The position numbers were made by a program, and so were the translations under genes. Below, piece by piece: positions 56,100 through 64,000 of a stretch of DNA of 64,000 nt (position 1 is its first letter; every line of letters begins with the position of its first letter). The stretch is from Methylorubrum populi (GTDB taxonomy: Bacteria; Pseudomonadota; Alphaproteobacteria; Rhizobiales; Beijerinckiaceae), in NCBI RefSeq assembly GCF_002355515.1, contig NZ_AP014809.1, positions 857,501 through 921,500 of the forward strand, in the 5' to 3' direction. The notes below the pieces were generated by a model, which was not told the origin of the DNA, did no database searches, and saw only the letters and a list, made by a program, of their open reading frames with translations.

Positions 56100-58361
56100 A
56101 TGACCGTCCAGATCAGCTCGGCGGCCGGCCGTGACCGGTTCGTCGGCAGCGCCGTCAGCCGCGTCGACGGCCCGGCCAAGGTCACCGGCCTCGCCAAATA
56201 TGCCGGCGAGTTCGCCGCGCCCGACCTCGCCTACGGCGTGGTCGTGTCGAGCGCCATCGCCAAGGGCAGCATCCGGGGCATCGACGCCTCCGCCGCGGAG
56301 GCGGTGCCCGGCGTCATCAAGGTGATCACCCACGAGAACCGCCCGGCCACCTCCGACAACCCGGAGGATTACCAGGACGCGGTGGCGCCCCCCGGCGCCC
56401 CGTTCCAGGCGCTGGCGACCAACCGGATCGTCTTCTCCGGCCAGCCGGTGGCCCTCGTCGTGGCCGAGGATTTCGAGACGGCACGCTACGCCGCCTCCCT
56501 GGTGCGGGTCGATTACGGGGTCGTGGCCCCGCGCACCGACCTCGCGGCGCAGGCGCCCGAGGCCTACGATCCGCCGATGAAGCGGGCCGGCATCAAGCCG
56601 CCGCCGGAGCCGTGGGGCGACGCCGAGACGGCGTTCGACGCGTCCGAGATCCGCGTCCGGGGCGAGTACCGGCTGGCCGACGAGCACCACAACCCGATGG
56701 AGCCGCACGCCTCCACCGTCGTGGTGGAGAAGGACGGCACCTACACGGTCTACGACAAGATCCAGGGCGTCTCGAACACCCACGACTACATCGCCAGCGC
56801 CTTCGGCCTGAAGCCGGAGCAGGTGCGAGTGCTGAACCCCTATCTCGGCGGCGGCTTCGGCTCGGGCCTGCGCCCGCAATACCAGCTCTTCCTGGCGATG
56901 CTGGCGGCCAAGGATCTCGGCCGCTCGGTGCGGGTGACGCTGTCGCGGGACCAGATGTGGTCCTTCACCTACCGCTCGGAGGCGCTCCAGACCGTGTCGC
57001 TCGGCGCTGACCGCTCGGGCAAACTCACCGCGCTCAAGCACGACGCGGTGCAGGGCACCTCGGCTTACGAGGATTACCAGGAGGTCGTCGTCAACTGGTC
57101 GGGCGTGCTCTACGAGTGCGACAACGTCAAGCTCACCTACAGTCTGGCCAAGCTCGACACTCCGACGCCGGGCGACATGCGCGCGCCGGGTGCCGTGACC
57201 GGCGTCTACGCCATCGAGACGGCGATGGACGAGCTGGCCTACGCCACCGGCCAGGACCCGATCGAACTGCGCCTGAAGAACTACACCGAGAGCGATCCGA
57301 CCGAGGAGAAGCCGTTCGGCTCCAAGGCGCTCAAGGACTGCTTCCGCCAGGGCGCCGAGCGCTTCGGCTGGAGCCGGCGCAACCCGCAGCCGCGCTCCAT
57401 GCGCGAGGGCCGCGAACTCGTCGGCTGGGGCATGGCGACCGGCATCTGGGAATCGATGATGATGCAGTCGAGCGCCCACGCGGTGCTCACCGCCGACGGC
57501 CGGCTCGAGGTCGGCAACCAGACGGGCGATCTCGGCACCGGCACCTACACGATCCTGACCCAGATCGCCGCCGACACGCTGGGCCTGCCCCTCGATCACG
57601 TCACGACCAAGCTCGGCGACACCACGCTCGCCAAGGCCCCCGTGGCGGGTGGCTCGTGGACGGCGGCGTCCTCAGGCACCGCCGTGATGAAGGCTTGCCG
57701 CGACATCGCCGAGCAGGCGTTCAAGTTGGCCCGCGGCATGGAGAACTCACCGCTGGCCAATGCCGATTTCGAGCGCGTCGTCTTCTCCAACGGCCGCATC
57801 GAGGTGGCGGGCGATCCCGCCAAGAGCGTGGCTCTGGTCGATGTGCTGAAGGCGACGGGCACCGAGCGGCTGGAAGCGACGGGTGAGGCCGCTCCGGACA
57901 AGGATTTTGCGAAAGAATACGAGGCCTACACCCATTCGGCGATCTTCGCGGAGGTGAAGATCGACGAGGAACTGGGCCAAGTGCGCTGCACCCGCGTGGT
58001 CTCGGCCATCGCGGCGGGCAAGATCCTCAACCTGAAGACGGCCCGCAGCCAGATCCTCGGCGGCATCGTCATGGGCGTCGGCTCGGCGCTGCACGAGGAA
58101 TCGATGCTCGACCACCGCATCGGCCGGTTCATGAACCACAATCTCGGCGAGTACCACGTGCCGGTGAACGCCGACATCCACGACATCGACGTGATCTTCG
58201 TGGACGAGGAGGACAAGGCGAACCCACTCGGCGTGAAGGGTCTCGGCGAGATCGGCATCGTCGGCGTGGCCGCCGCGATCTCGAACGCGGTGTTCCACGC
58301 CACCGGCAAGCGCATCCGCCACCTGCCGATCACCCCGGACAAGATCGTCGGCGAGAGCTGA
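56100..58361 (+). CDS. paoC: Molybdopterin-binding subunit of PaoABC-type aldehyde oxidoreductase
   Basis: This 753-residue large subunit has the family motifs YLGGGFGSGLRPQ (about 250) and a C-terminal KGLGEIGIVG with the active-site glutamate, and the same overall layout as PaoC. It oxidises aldehydes, usually aromatic, to acids. A terminator follows directly. No PaoD-type cofactor chaperone gene lies in the window, so one may be elsewhere. Confidence 0.9.
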   Translation: MTVQISSAAGRDRFVGSAVSRVDGPAKVTGLAKYAGEFAAPDLAYGVVVSSAIAKGSIRGIDASAAEAVPGVIKVITHENRPATSDNPEDYQDAVAPPGAPFQALATNRIVFSGQPVALVVAEDFETARYAASLVRVDYGVVAPRTDLAAQAPEAYDPPMKRAGIKPPPEPWGDAETAFDASEIRVRGEYRLADEHHNPMEPHASTVVVEKDGTYTVYDKIQGVSNTHDYIASAFGLKPEQVRVLNPYLGGGFGSGLRPQYQLFLAMLAAKDLGRSVRVTLSRDQMWSFTYRSEALQTVSLGADRSGKLTALKHDAVQGTSAYEDYQEVVVNWSGVLYECDNVKLTYSLAKLDTPTPGDMRAPGAVTGVYAIETAMDELAYATGQDPIELRLKNYTESDPTEEKPFGSKALKDCFRQGAERFGWSRRNPQPRSMREGRELVGWGMATGIWESMMMQSSAHAVLTADGRLEVGNQTGDLGTGTYTILTQIAADTLGLPLDHVTTKLGDTTLAKAPVAGGSWTAASSGTAVMKACRDIAEQAFKLARGMENSPLANADFERVVFSNGRIEVAGDPAKSVALVDVLKATGTERLEATGEAAPDKDFAKEYEAYTHSAIFAEVKIDEELGQVRCTRVVSAIAAGKILNLKTARSQILGGIVMGVGSALHEESMLDHRIGRFMNHNLGEYHVPVNADIHDIDVIFVDEEDKANPLGVKGLGEIGIVGVAAAISNAVFHATGKRIRHLPITPDKIVGES

Positions 58362-58389
58362 ACCCCGTCTCCGTCCTGAACCGAGGGGT

Positions 58390-58424
58390 CCGCCGGCCGC
58401 ACAGAGCCGGCGGGCTTCTTTTTT
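58390..58424 (+). terminator. Rho-independent terminator after paoC
   Basis: CCGCCGGC (58390-58397) pairs with GCCGGCGG (58406-58413), followed by a T-run at 58419-58424. This is the clearest intrinsic terminator in the window. Confidence 0.85.
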
Positions 58425-58506
58425 GGGCTTGGCCATTTCTCGCCCCGATGCGCTAGACCTTGAAGCAAGCCCGCGCCGTGGCCGCGCCCATCCCGAGCCC
58501 CAAGCC

Positions 58507-58875
58507 TTGAACACGCTCCTCGTCTTCCTCGGTGCCGGCCTCGGCGGCGTGCTGCGTCACGGGGTCAACCTCGCGGCCGCGCGGCTCGGATCGACCTTCC
58601 CGTGGGGCACGCTCGGCATCAACATCGCCGGCTCGGTGCTGATGGGGATCGTCACCGGATGGCTCGCGCTGCGCGGCGGCCCGCCCCAGGCGCGGCTGTT
58701 CGTGGCGACCGGGATCCTGGGCGGCTTCACCACCTTCTCGACCTTCTCGCTGGAAGCCTTCACCCTGATGGAGCGCGGCGATGGGCTGGCGGCGCTGGCC
58801 TATGTGCTGGTCTCCGTTCTGGCGGGAATCGGCGGGCTGGCCCTGGCGCTGATCGTGATGCGGCAAGTGCTGTAG
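58507..58875 (+). CDS. crcB: Fluoride exporter CrcB/FluC
   Basis: This 122-residue protein has four helices and the family motifs GAGLGGVLRHGVN, GTLGINIAGSVLMG and GILGGFTTFSTFS (the Phe box and sodium-site region). It exports fluoride as a dual-topology dimer. TTG at 58507 is the likely start; no ATG fits. No fluoride riboswitch was found upstream. It is followed by a small EamA protein after 10 nt. Confidence 0.92.
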   Translation: MNTLLVFLGAGLGGVLRHGVNLAAARLGSTFPWGTLGINIAGSVLMGIVTGWLALRGGPPQARLFVATGILGGFTTFSTFSLEAFTLMERGDGLAALAYVLVSVLAGIGGLALALIVMRQVL

Positions 58876-58885
58876 GGAGGTTCCG

Positions 58886-59323
58886 GTGGGTGACCTGCTC
58901 CTGTCGTGGCGCTTCTGGGCCCTGCTCTCCGCCGGATTCGCCGCTGCCACCGCGATCCTCGCCAAGGTCGGGATCGACGGCGTCGCGCCGGATGTGGCGA
59001 CCTTCATCCGGACGCTCGTCATCGTGGTGCTCGCCGGCGCCATCGTCGCCGCCGCGGGGCAGGTGCCGGATCTCGCCCGCGTATCCGGTCGAAACCTCGT
59101 CTTCCTGATCCTCTCGGGGCTCGCGACCGGCGCCTCCTGGCTCTGCTACTTCCGGGCGCTCGCCCTGGGCGATGCCGGCCGGGTCGCGCCTCTCGACAAG
59201 CTGAGCGTCGTGCTGGTGGCCGTGTTCGGCGTCCTCTTCCTCGGCGAGCGCCTCGCGCCGCATCACTGGGCCGGCGTCGGGCTGATCGCGGCCGGCGCGG
59301 GGCTGCTGGCATGGCGCGGCTGA
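58886..59323 (+). CDS. Small EamA-domain membrane protein
   Basis: This 145-residue protein has about five helices and a single EamA half (LSAGFAAATAILAKVGIDGVAPDVATFIR is read here in parts: AAATAILAK then APDVATFIR; later ALALGDAGRVAPLDKLSVVL). Such half-size DMT proteins work as dimers. GTG 58886 follows GGGAGG. It overlaps the dipeptidase gene at its 3' end. Confidence 0.8.
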   Translation: MGDLLLSWRFWALLSAGFAAATAILAKVGIDGVAPDVATFIRTLVIVVLAGAIVAAAGQVPDLARVSGRNLVFLILSGLATGASWLCYFRALALGDAGRVAPLDKLSVVLVAVFGVLFLGERLAPHHWAGVGLIAAGAGLLAWRG

Positions 59324-59985
59324 TGCGCACAATCCTGACGGGCCTCGCCCTCGCCGCGACCCAGCCCGCCGGGGCGGCGACCGGACCTTTCGTCGATGCG
59401 GGCGGCGTCGTGCCGGGTCTCGTCCTCGACATGCGCTATGCCGGCTCCGACAACTTCGTCGGCCGTCCCATCGCCGGCTACGAGGCGCCGCGCTGCCTGC
59501 TGACGCCGCAAGCAGCTCGCGCGCTGGCGGCGGTCCAGGCATCGCTGGCGCCCGAGGGGCTCGGCCTCAAGGTGTTCGACTGCTACCGTCCCCGCCGGGC
59601 GGTCGCCGATTTTGCCGCCTGGGCGCGCGACCCCGCCGACACCCGCATGAAGGCCGCCTACTACCCGCGGACCGACAAGGCGGATCTCTTCCGCCTCGGC
59701 TACATCGCCGAGCGCTCCTCGCATTCCCGCGGCTCGACCGTGGACCTGACGCTGGTGCACCGCGCCGACGGCTCCGAACTCGACATGGGCACCCCGTTCG
59801 ACCTGTTCGACGAGGCTTCGGCGACGGATTTTTCCGGCCTCGCCCCGGCGCAAGCCCGCAATCGCCGTCGCCTGCGCGACGCGATGATTCGCGCCGGCTT
59901 CGTCCCCTACGCCCAGGAATGGTGGCACTTCACCCTCCGAGTCGAACCCTTCCCCGACACATCGTTCGACCAACCGGTTCGGTGA
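59311..59985 (+). CDS. D-alanyl-D-alanine dipeptidase (VanX type)
   Basis: This 224-residue protein has a short signal (about 1-23). The VanX site is complete: Arg93 in DCYRP, His138 and Asp145 in SSHSRGSTVDL, catalytic Glu203 and His206 in EWWHF. It cleaves D-Ala-D-Ala, probably for cell-wall turnover rather than resistance in this setting. ATG 59311 or 59323 (TGATG overlap) are both possible starts. Confidence 0.88.
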   Translation: MARLMRTILTGLALAATQPAGAATGPFVDAGGVVPGLVLDMRYAGSDNFVGRPIAGYEAPRCLLTPQAARALAAVQASLAPEGLGLKVFDCYRPRRAVADFAAWARDPADTRMKAAYYPRTDKADLFRLGYIAERSSHSRGSTVDLTLVHRADGSELDMGTPFDLFDEASATDFSGLAPAQARNRRRLRDAMIRAGFVPYAQEWWHFTLRVEPFPDTSFDQPVR

Positions 59986-60111
59986 TCGACCTGCCCCGGT
60001 CGGGCCAAACCGAGACGGGACGGGAGCTTTTCCCGAACCGATCGAATTATTCCAAATCGATACTGCAGCAACTCGAAAGACGGATGATTTAAAGTATTTC
60101 CAATGTTTCGA

Positions 60112-60131
60112 AGATCTCTTGCGTAAGATCT
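60112..60131. promoter_or_regulatory. Paired AGATCT sites in AT-rich promoter region
   Basis: AGATCT occurs at 60112-60117 and 60126-60131, centres 14 nt apart, just before TATAGT (60131-60136). The region 60030-60140 is strikingly AT-rich for this DNA. It probably contains the promoter of the gene at 60155. Confidence 0.4.
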
Positions 60132-60154
60132 ATAGTCAGAGCCATGGTAATCCC

Positions 60155-60466
60155 ATGGCACACATTCTCCCATTCCCGAACGCTTCCCAGGCCACCCCGT
60201 GGCTCTCGCCGGGCGATAGGCTGCCGGCCGCCCACATCCGCACCCGCAGACCCGCGGGGTGGCTCGGCACCCTCGAAAACCTGCTCGAATCGGTGCGTCT
60301 CGCGTGGTGGGACGGCTCCGCCCTCGGCCTGAGCCGAGGCGGCCTCGAAGCGCTGGTCGGGTTGGAGCCCGGCGACGCGACGCCGCCGCGGCTGGTGCCC
60401 GTCGAGGCCCGGGCAGGGGGGCGGACAGCGAGGAGGGCGGAGATGCGGGCCGGAGCGCAGGCATGA
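60155..60466 (+). CDS. Small protein, unknown function
   Basis: This 103-residue protein runs from ATG 60155. It is basic, with a helix TLENLLESVRLAWWDGSALGL and an ALVGLEPGD segment; it has no signal or cysteine. The tail is Arg/Ala-rich. It overlaps the next gene by 4 nt. Family unknown; it could bind nucleic acid, but there is no direct evidence. Confidence 0.55.
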   Translation: MAHILPFPNASQATPWLSPGDRLPAAHIRTRRPAGWLGTLENLLESVRLAWWDGSALGLSRGGLEALVGLEPGDATPPRLVPVEARAGGRTARRAEMRAGAQA

Positions 60467-60789
60467 GCGCCGGTCTCGTCACATCCCCGCCCGACGCGGC
60501 GGAGCGGCACGCGCAGGGGCTGTTGGAGCGCGCGCTCACGGTCGCCTTCTGGCAGGCGCTTCAGCGGGAGCCGATGCACGTCATGGCCGCGCTGGAGACG
60601 GCGGCGCGCACCGTCGGCACGCTCTACCGGCAGGTGGCCGCCGCGCACGGTCCCGATGGACATTGCACCTGCGGCTGGGAGCCCGACCCGGAAGCCGACC
60701 TCATCGTTCTGGAGGCGATGCTGGCCGCCGCCCTGTCGCATCCGGCCCAGCGCGACCTCGCCGACATGGTGCCGGTCGGGCGGGCCTGA
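60463..60789 (+). CDS. Small protein coupled to the upstream unknown
   Basis: This 108-residue protein overlaps the preceding stop (ATGA). It is helical, with a HCTCGWEPDPEAD segment in the middle that could bind metal and a conserved-looking C-terminal helix (ALSHPAQRDLADMV). Family unknown. It probably works with its coupled neighbour. Confidence 0.5.
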   Translation: MSAGLVTSPPDAAERHAQGLLERALTVAFWQALQREPMHVMAALETAARTVGTLYRQVAAAHGPDGHCTCGWEPDPEADLIVLEAMLAAALSHPAQRDLADMVPVGRA

Positions 60790-60830
60790 GCCGTCGGGCC
60801 GGGATCAGCCGATCCTGTGACGGACCCTGA

Positions 60831-60856
60831 GGAGCGGTTCCGAGCGGAGCCGCTCC
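60831..60856. terminator. Hairpin between convergent genes
   Basis: GGAGCGG (60831-60837) pairs with CCGCTCC (60850-60856). There is no U-run. It lies between the small gene and the convergent MarR-type gene and may block both transcripts. Confidence 0.35.
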
Positions 60857-60869
60857 CAATCGGCGAAGG

Positions 60870-61517
60870 CTACGACTGCGCCACCGCGTCGGAGGCCGCC
60901 GGTCCCAGCAGGACCTCATCCTCGTCGTCCGTCTCGCCGTCGATCTCGGAATCGGCCTCCTCGTGGCCGGTCACGCCCGCGGCTTCGGCGAGGTTGCGGG
61001 CGACGCGGCGCAGGAGCTTGCGCAGGCGGCGGCGCTCCTTGTTGTCGAAGTCCTCGAGCAGTTCGGCCTCGACCTCGTCCCAGATCCGCTCGATCGCGGC
61101 GGCCTTGGCCAGCCCGGTCTCGGTCAGGCGCACGCGCACGATGCGGCCGTCTCCGGCCTCGGCCCGGCGCTCGACGAAGCCGAGGGCGGCGAGCCGGGAA
61201 ATCGTCTTGGACGCGGTCGGCGGGCGCACCCGCAGGGTCGCGGCGAGATCGCCCATGGTCATGCTGCCGGCGGCCGCGAGCGCCTGCACCACCTGTTCCT
61301 GACCGGCGAACAGGTCGAGTTCGGCGAGCCGGTCGCCGACCCGGGCGCGGTGCAGCCGCGCCGCCTGGACCAGCGCCCAGCCGACGCTCTTGGCCGCCGG
61401 GGGGCGCAGCCGCTTGACGGTCTTGCCCGCCTTGTCCTTCTGCACGCTTCGGCCATCCGGCTGGCCGGTGGCCTCGCCGTGCGCCCGCACGGCGACCGCT
61501 TCGTTTGCCGCCGACAT
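60870..61517 (-). CDS. MarR-family regulator with extended termini
   Basis: This 215-residue protein has the winged HTH at about 75-135 (AAAGSMTMGDLAATLRVRPP, then TASKTISRLAALGFVER). The first 45 residues are basic and Lys/Arg-rich, and the last 30 are strongly acidic (EEADSEIDGETDDEDE), both unusual for MarR proteins. ATG 61517 follows AAGGGAA. Target and ligand are unknown. An upstream in-frame extension to 61691 was not used. Confidence 0.8.
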   Translation of the reverse strand: MSAANEAVAVRAHGEATGQPDGRSVQKDKAGKTVKRLRPPAAKSVGWALVQAARLHRARVGDRLAELDLFAGQEQVVQALAAAGSMTMGDLAATLRVRPPTASKTISRLAALGFVERRAEAGDGRIVRVRLTETGLAKAAAIERIWDEVEAELLEDFDNKERRRLRKLLRRVARNLAEAAGVTGHEEADSEIDGETDDEDEVLLGPAASDAVAQS

Positions 61518-61761
61518 GATCGGTTTCCCTTCACGGACGCGCGGGCCCTCGAACGCTGCCCGAGAGGATGCCCTTCGGGCGGCCCGCCGGGCAAGCATCT
61601 GCCGACGGCCCATGAAACTTCGATGACAGAAGCGTCTCGCTTTGACGCGACCGGGGGGACAAGACACAGCTCTCTCGAGAAATCGCTTCACGCCGCCGCC
61701 GATTTCATGGAATCCGACGCCGCATGAGCGTCCACCGCAACCGAGACAACGGGCCGATCCG

Positions 61762-63981
61762 ATGAGGCGCCGCGAGGCGCTCGGCCTCTATCCCCTGCGC
61801 GACCTGCGCCGGCCGGCGGACGACGGGGCCTGGACCGCGACCGGCCCGGATCCGGCCTTCGCCCTCGGCCCGGCGGCGGCGGTGGCGGCGCTGTCCGCGA
61901 CGCGCATCCGCATCCGCTGCCGCCCCGAGGCGGTGCAGCCGGTGCTCGCCGTCGAGGCCGCGGGCGAGGCGGAGCCGCGCCGCTACCGGCTCACCCTGCG
62001 GGAGGGCGGCACCGACGACCTGATCCGCCTGCCGCCCGGCACCCGCGCGCTGCGCCTTGAAGCCGCCGAGGCCGGCCCGCGCTTCCGCCTCGACGCCGTG
62101 CAGGTCGAGCCCTCGGGCCGGATCGAGGCGGCGGTCCTGTCGGCACGAAGGATCATCGAACGGCTGCCGCCGCAGGAACGTCGGCCGTCGCGCCTCCTGC
62201 GGCGCGCCTTCGGGCTGGTGCGTAGCGTGCCGCCGCGGGAGATCTGGCGCCGTCTCACCCGCGCCGCCGGGACCCGGCGCCCACCCGCCACCTACACCGC
62301 CTGGATCCGGGAGGTCGAGGCCAGAGCCCTGCCCTCGGCCGAGGCCATGCGCGCCCAGCTCGCGACCCTACCGGAGCGCCCACTGATCTCGCTGCTCATG
62401 GTGGCCGGCGAGGCCGATCCGGTTCATCTCGCGGAGGCGGTCGCGAGCCTGCGGGCGCAGATCTACCCGGATTGGGAATTGTGCCTCGTCGCCGAGACAG
62501 TCGCCGAGACAGGCGCCGAGACATCGGTCGCGCTCCGGGCACTGGCGGCGGAGGACGACCGCATCCGTCTGCTGTCGCCCGCCGAGAGTGCCGCGACCTC
62601 CCGCGACGCGGCGCTGGCGCAGGCGCGCGGCTCCTACCTCGCCACGATGGACCCCGCTGCCCGGCTCGCACCGCACACGCTCCTCGCCCTCGTCCGACGA
62701 ATCGCTCGCGAGCCTGATCTCGACCTGCTCTACACGGACGAGGACCGGATCGGCGCGGATGGGGCGCGCTGCGATCCCGACTTCAAACCGGACTGGTCGC
62801 CCGAGACGCTTGAGAGCAGCTTCTACATCGGCGGGCTCGCCCTCTGCCGCACCGCCCTGGTGCGGGCGGTCGGCGGCTTTCCGGGCGAGAGCCAGGGCGC
62901 GCCCGACTACGACCTCGTGCTCCGCCTGACCGAGCGGAGCGACCGTGTCGGTCACGTCGCGCAGGTGCTCTACCATGGCCGCGCCCAGCGCCGCGCCGCC
63001 GCGCAGGATCCGGAGGCCGCCGCCCGTGCGCTGACCGGACGCGCCCGGCGCACCGGTGGGCTCGCCCTCATCCGCGCGCTCGGCCCTGAACATTTCGCTC
63101 TGCGGCGTCGGCTCGCGTCCCGCCCCCTCGTCTCCATCGTCATCCCGACCGCCGGGCGCGACAGCACCATCGGCGGGCGCAGCGTCGATCTGCTCGCCGC
63201 CTGCCTCGCCAGCCTCCGCGGAACCAGCACCTACGACCGCATCGAGATCGTGGCGGTCGACAACGGCGACCTCCGTCCACAGACGCGCGCGGCGATCGAG
63301 CGGTTCGAGGCACGGTCCGTCACCTGGGACAAGCCGGTCTTCAACGTCGCCGCCAAGATGAACCTCGGCGCCCGGGCGGCCGAAGGCACGGTGCTGGTCT
63401 TCCTCAACGACGACATCAGCGTCATCACGCCGGACTGGATCGAGGCGATGCTGGCGCAGCTCACCATCCCCGGCGTCGGCGCGGTCGGCCCCAAGCTCCT
63501 GTTCGAGGACAACAGCCTGCAGCATGCCGGCGTGGTCTTCGGCGAAGGTCTGCCGGACCATGTCCGCCGCGGGTTTCCCGGTGACGATGCGGGCTACAAC
63601 GGCTCCAGTCTCGCCAACCGCAACGTTCTCGCCGTAACCGGCGCCTGCGTGATGGTGCGCCGCGCCGATTTCGAGGCGATCGGCGGCTTCGACGAGGGCT
63701 ACGCCGTCAATTACAACGACATCGACCTCTGCCTGCGCCTGCGCGAGCACAACCTGCGCACGGTCTATTGTGCCGAGGCCCGGCTGCATCACTACGAGAG
63801 CCGCAACCGCGTTCCGACCGTCGATCCCGCCGAGCAGGCGCGCTTCCGCAAGCGCTGGGGCGAGCAGCTTGCCCGCGACCCGTACTACCCGGACCCGTTC
63901 GGCATCCGCCCGCCGGCCTTCGAACTCGATGCTGAGCGGTTTCCGCTCGCCGCGCGGCGCATGGTAGAGGCGTGGCGATGA
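61762..63981 (+). CDS. Two-domain GT2 glycosyltransferase
   Basis: This 739-residue protein has a beta-rich N-terminal region (about 1-150) and two GT2 domains: about 205-425 (ISLLMVAGEADP, TDEDRIGADG) and about 465-710 (VSIVIPTAGRD, VFLNDDISV, NYNDIDLCLRLRE). It probably extends a surface glycan. The ribosome site is weak, but a 13-codon frame (61724-61765) ends in a stop overlapping this ATG and may couple translation. Its stop overlaps the next gene. Confidence 0.88.
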   Translation: MRRREALGLYPLRDLRRPADDGAWTATGPDPAFALGPAAAVAALSATRIRIRCRPEAVQPVLAVEAAGEAEPRRYRLTLREGGTDDLIRLPPGTRALRLEAAEAGPRFRLDAVQVEPSGRIEAAVLSARRIIERLPPQERRPSRLLRRAFGLVRSVPPREIWRRLTRAAGTRRPPATYTAWIREVEARALPSAEAMRAQLATLPERPLISLLMVAGEADPVHLAEAVASLRAQIYPDWELCLVAETVAETGAETSVALRALAAEDDRIRLLSPAESAATSRDAALAQARGSYLATMDPAARLAPHTLLALVRRIAREPDLDLLYTDEDRIGADGARCDPDFKPDWSPETLESSFYIGGLALCRTALVRAVGGFPGESQGAPDYDLVLRLTERSDRVGHVAQVLYHGRAQRRAAAQDPEAAARALTGRARRTGGLALIRALGPEHFALRRRLASRPLVSIVIPTAGRDSTIGGRSVDLLAACLASLRGTSTYDRIEIVAVDNGDLRPQTRAAIERFEARSVTWDKPVFNVAAKMNLGARAAEGTVLVFLNDDISVITPDWIEAMLAQLTIPGVGAVGPKLLFEDNSLQHAGVVFGEGLPDHVRRGFPGDDAGYNGSSLANRNVLAVTGACVMVRRADFEAIGGFDEGYAVNYNDIDLCLRLREHNLRTVYCAEARLHHYESRNRVPTVDPAEQARFRKRWGEQLARDPYYPDPFGIRPPAFELDAERFPLAARRMVEAWR

Positions 63982-64000
63982 TGGCGACGACGCAGACACT
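63978..64000 (+). CDS. Start of a coupled downstream gene, cut by window edge
   Basis: ATG 63978 overlaps the preceding stop (ATGA), with a second ATG at 63981. Only about seven residues are visible (MMATTQT). It is probably another glycan-operon gene. Confidence 0.4.

Noticed and set aside
58425..58506. Fluoride riboswitch upstream of crcB
   Set aside because: The region lacks the conserved fluoride-aptamer sequence and pairing; it holds the paoC terminator tail and a short spacer.

Overview
The window is GC-rich (about 70%) alphaproteobacterial chromosome, most like Methylobacterium/Methylorubrum. The evidence is ctrA facing a divergent fliI-fliJ pair with flhA nearby, a fused malic enzyme-phosphotransacetylase, two molybdenum hydroxylases, many small secreted proteins of unknown function, and long palindromic repeats between and inside genes. 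The genus is inferred from gene content and sequence style, not from a database match. Because of the GC bias many long antisense frames are open; they were left out. No rRNA, tRNA, CRISPR array, insertion sequence or prophage was seen.

Layout. 1-9.7 kb holds metabolic and transport genes: a partial membrane protein, a SLAC1-type transporter, a two-gene isoquinoline-1-oxidoreductase-type enzyme, a quinone oxidoreductase, a DMT exporter facing a LysR regulator, and an SDR facing a GlxA/AraC regulator. Both regulator pairs have clear dyads between them. 9.8-27.2 kb is a long plus-strand run of almost entirely uncharacterised genes, mostly exported. It contains a caspase-fold protein with Sel1 repeats, a DUF4384-like protein, a DUF4375-type lipoprotein, two cytosolic proteins, a bitopic membrane protein, a trypsin-like protease, an OmpA-type peptidoglycan-binding protein, an LpoB/CsgG-like protein and further small secreted or lipoprotein genes. 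This is the best candidate for an undescribed system: an envelope-associated double-protease module.

27.3-32 kb carries tex, then a KpsT-type ATPase and KpsE-type export protein without a permease gene. 33-41 kb is the flagellar and cell-cycle block: flhA with a CtrA-box-like site, a YbhN-family membrane protein, fliJ and fliI, and ctrA with a GANTC cluster upstream. 41-46.5 kb holds small proteins, a hexapeptide acetyltransferase, maeB and an exported acetamidase/formamidase-family protein. 46.9-52.6 kb is a minus-strand glycan operon of overlapping genes; one glycosyltransferase carries an in-frame palindromic element. 52.8-58.4 kb has an M20 peptidase divergent from a paoABC-type aldehyde oxidoreductase. 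58.5-64 kb has crcB, a small EamA protein, a VanX-type dipeptidase, two small unknowns behind an AT-rich promoter region, a MarR-type regulator and a two-domain glycosyltransferase.

Working together. The flagellar and ctrA genes fit the Caulobacter-type cell-cycle circuit (CtrA, CcrM). The glycan genes at 30 kb, 47-52 kb and 62 kb point to surface polysaccharide assembly. The caspase/trypsin run combines cytosolic, membrane-spanning, periplasmic and peptidoglycan-binding parts, as expected of a trans-envelope assembly, but its function is not known.
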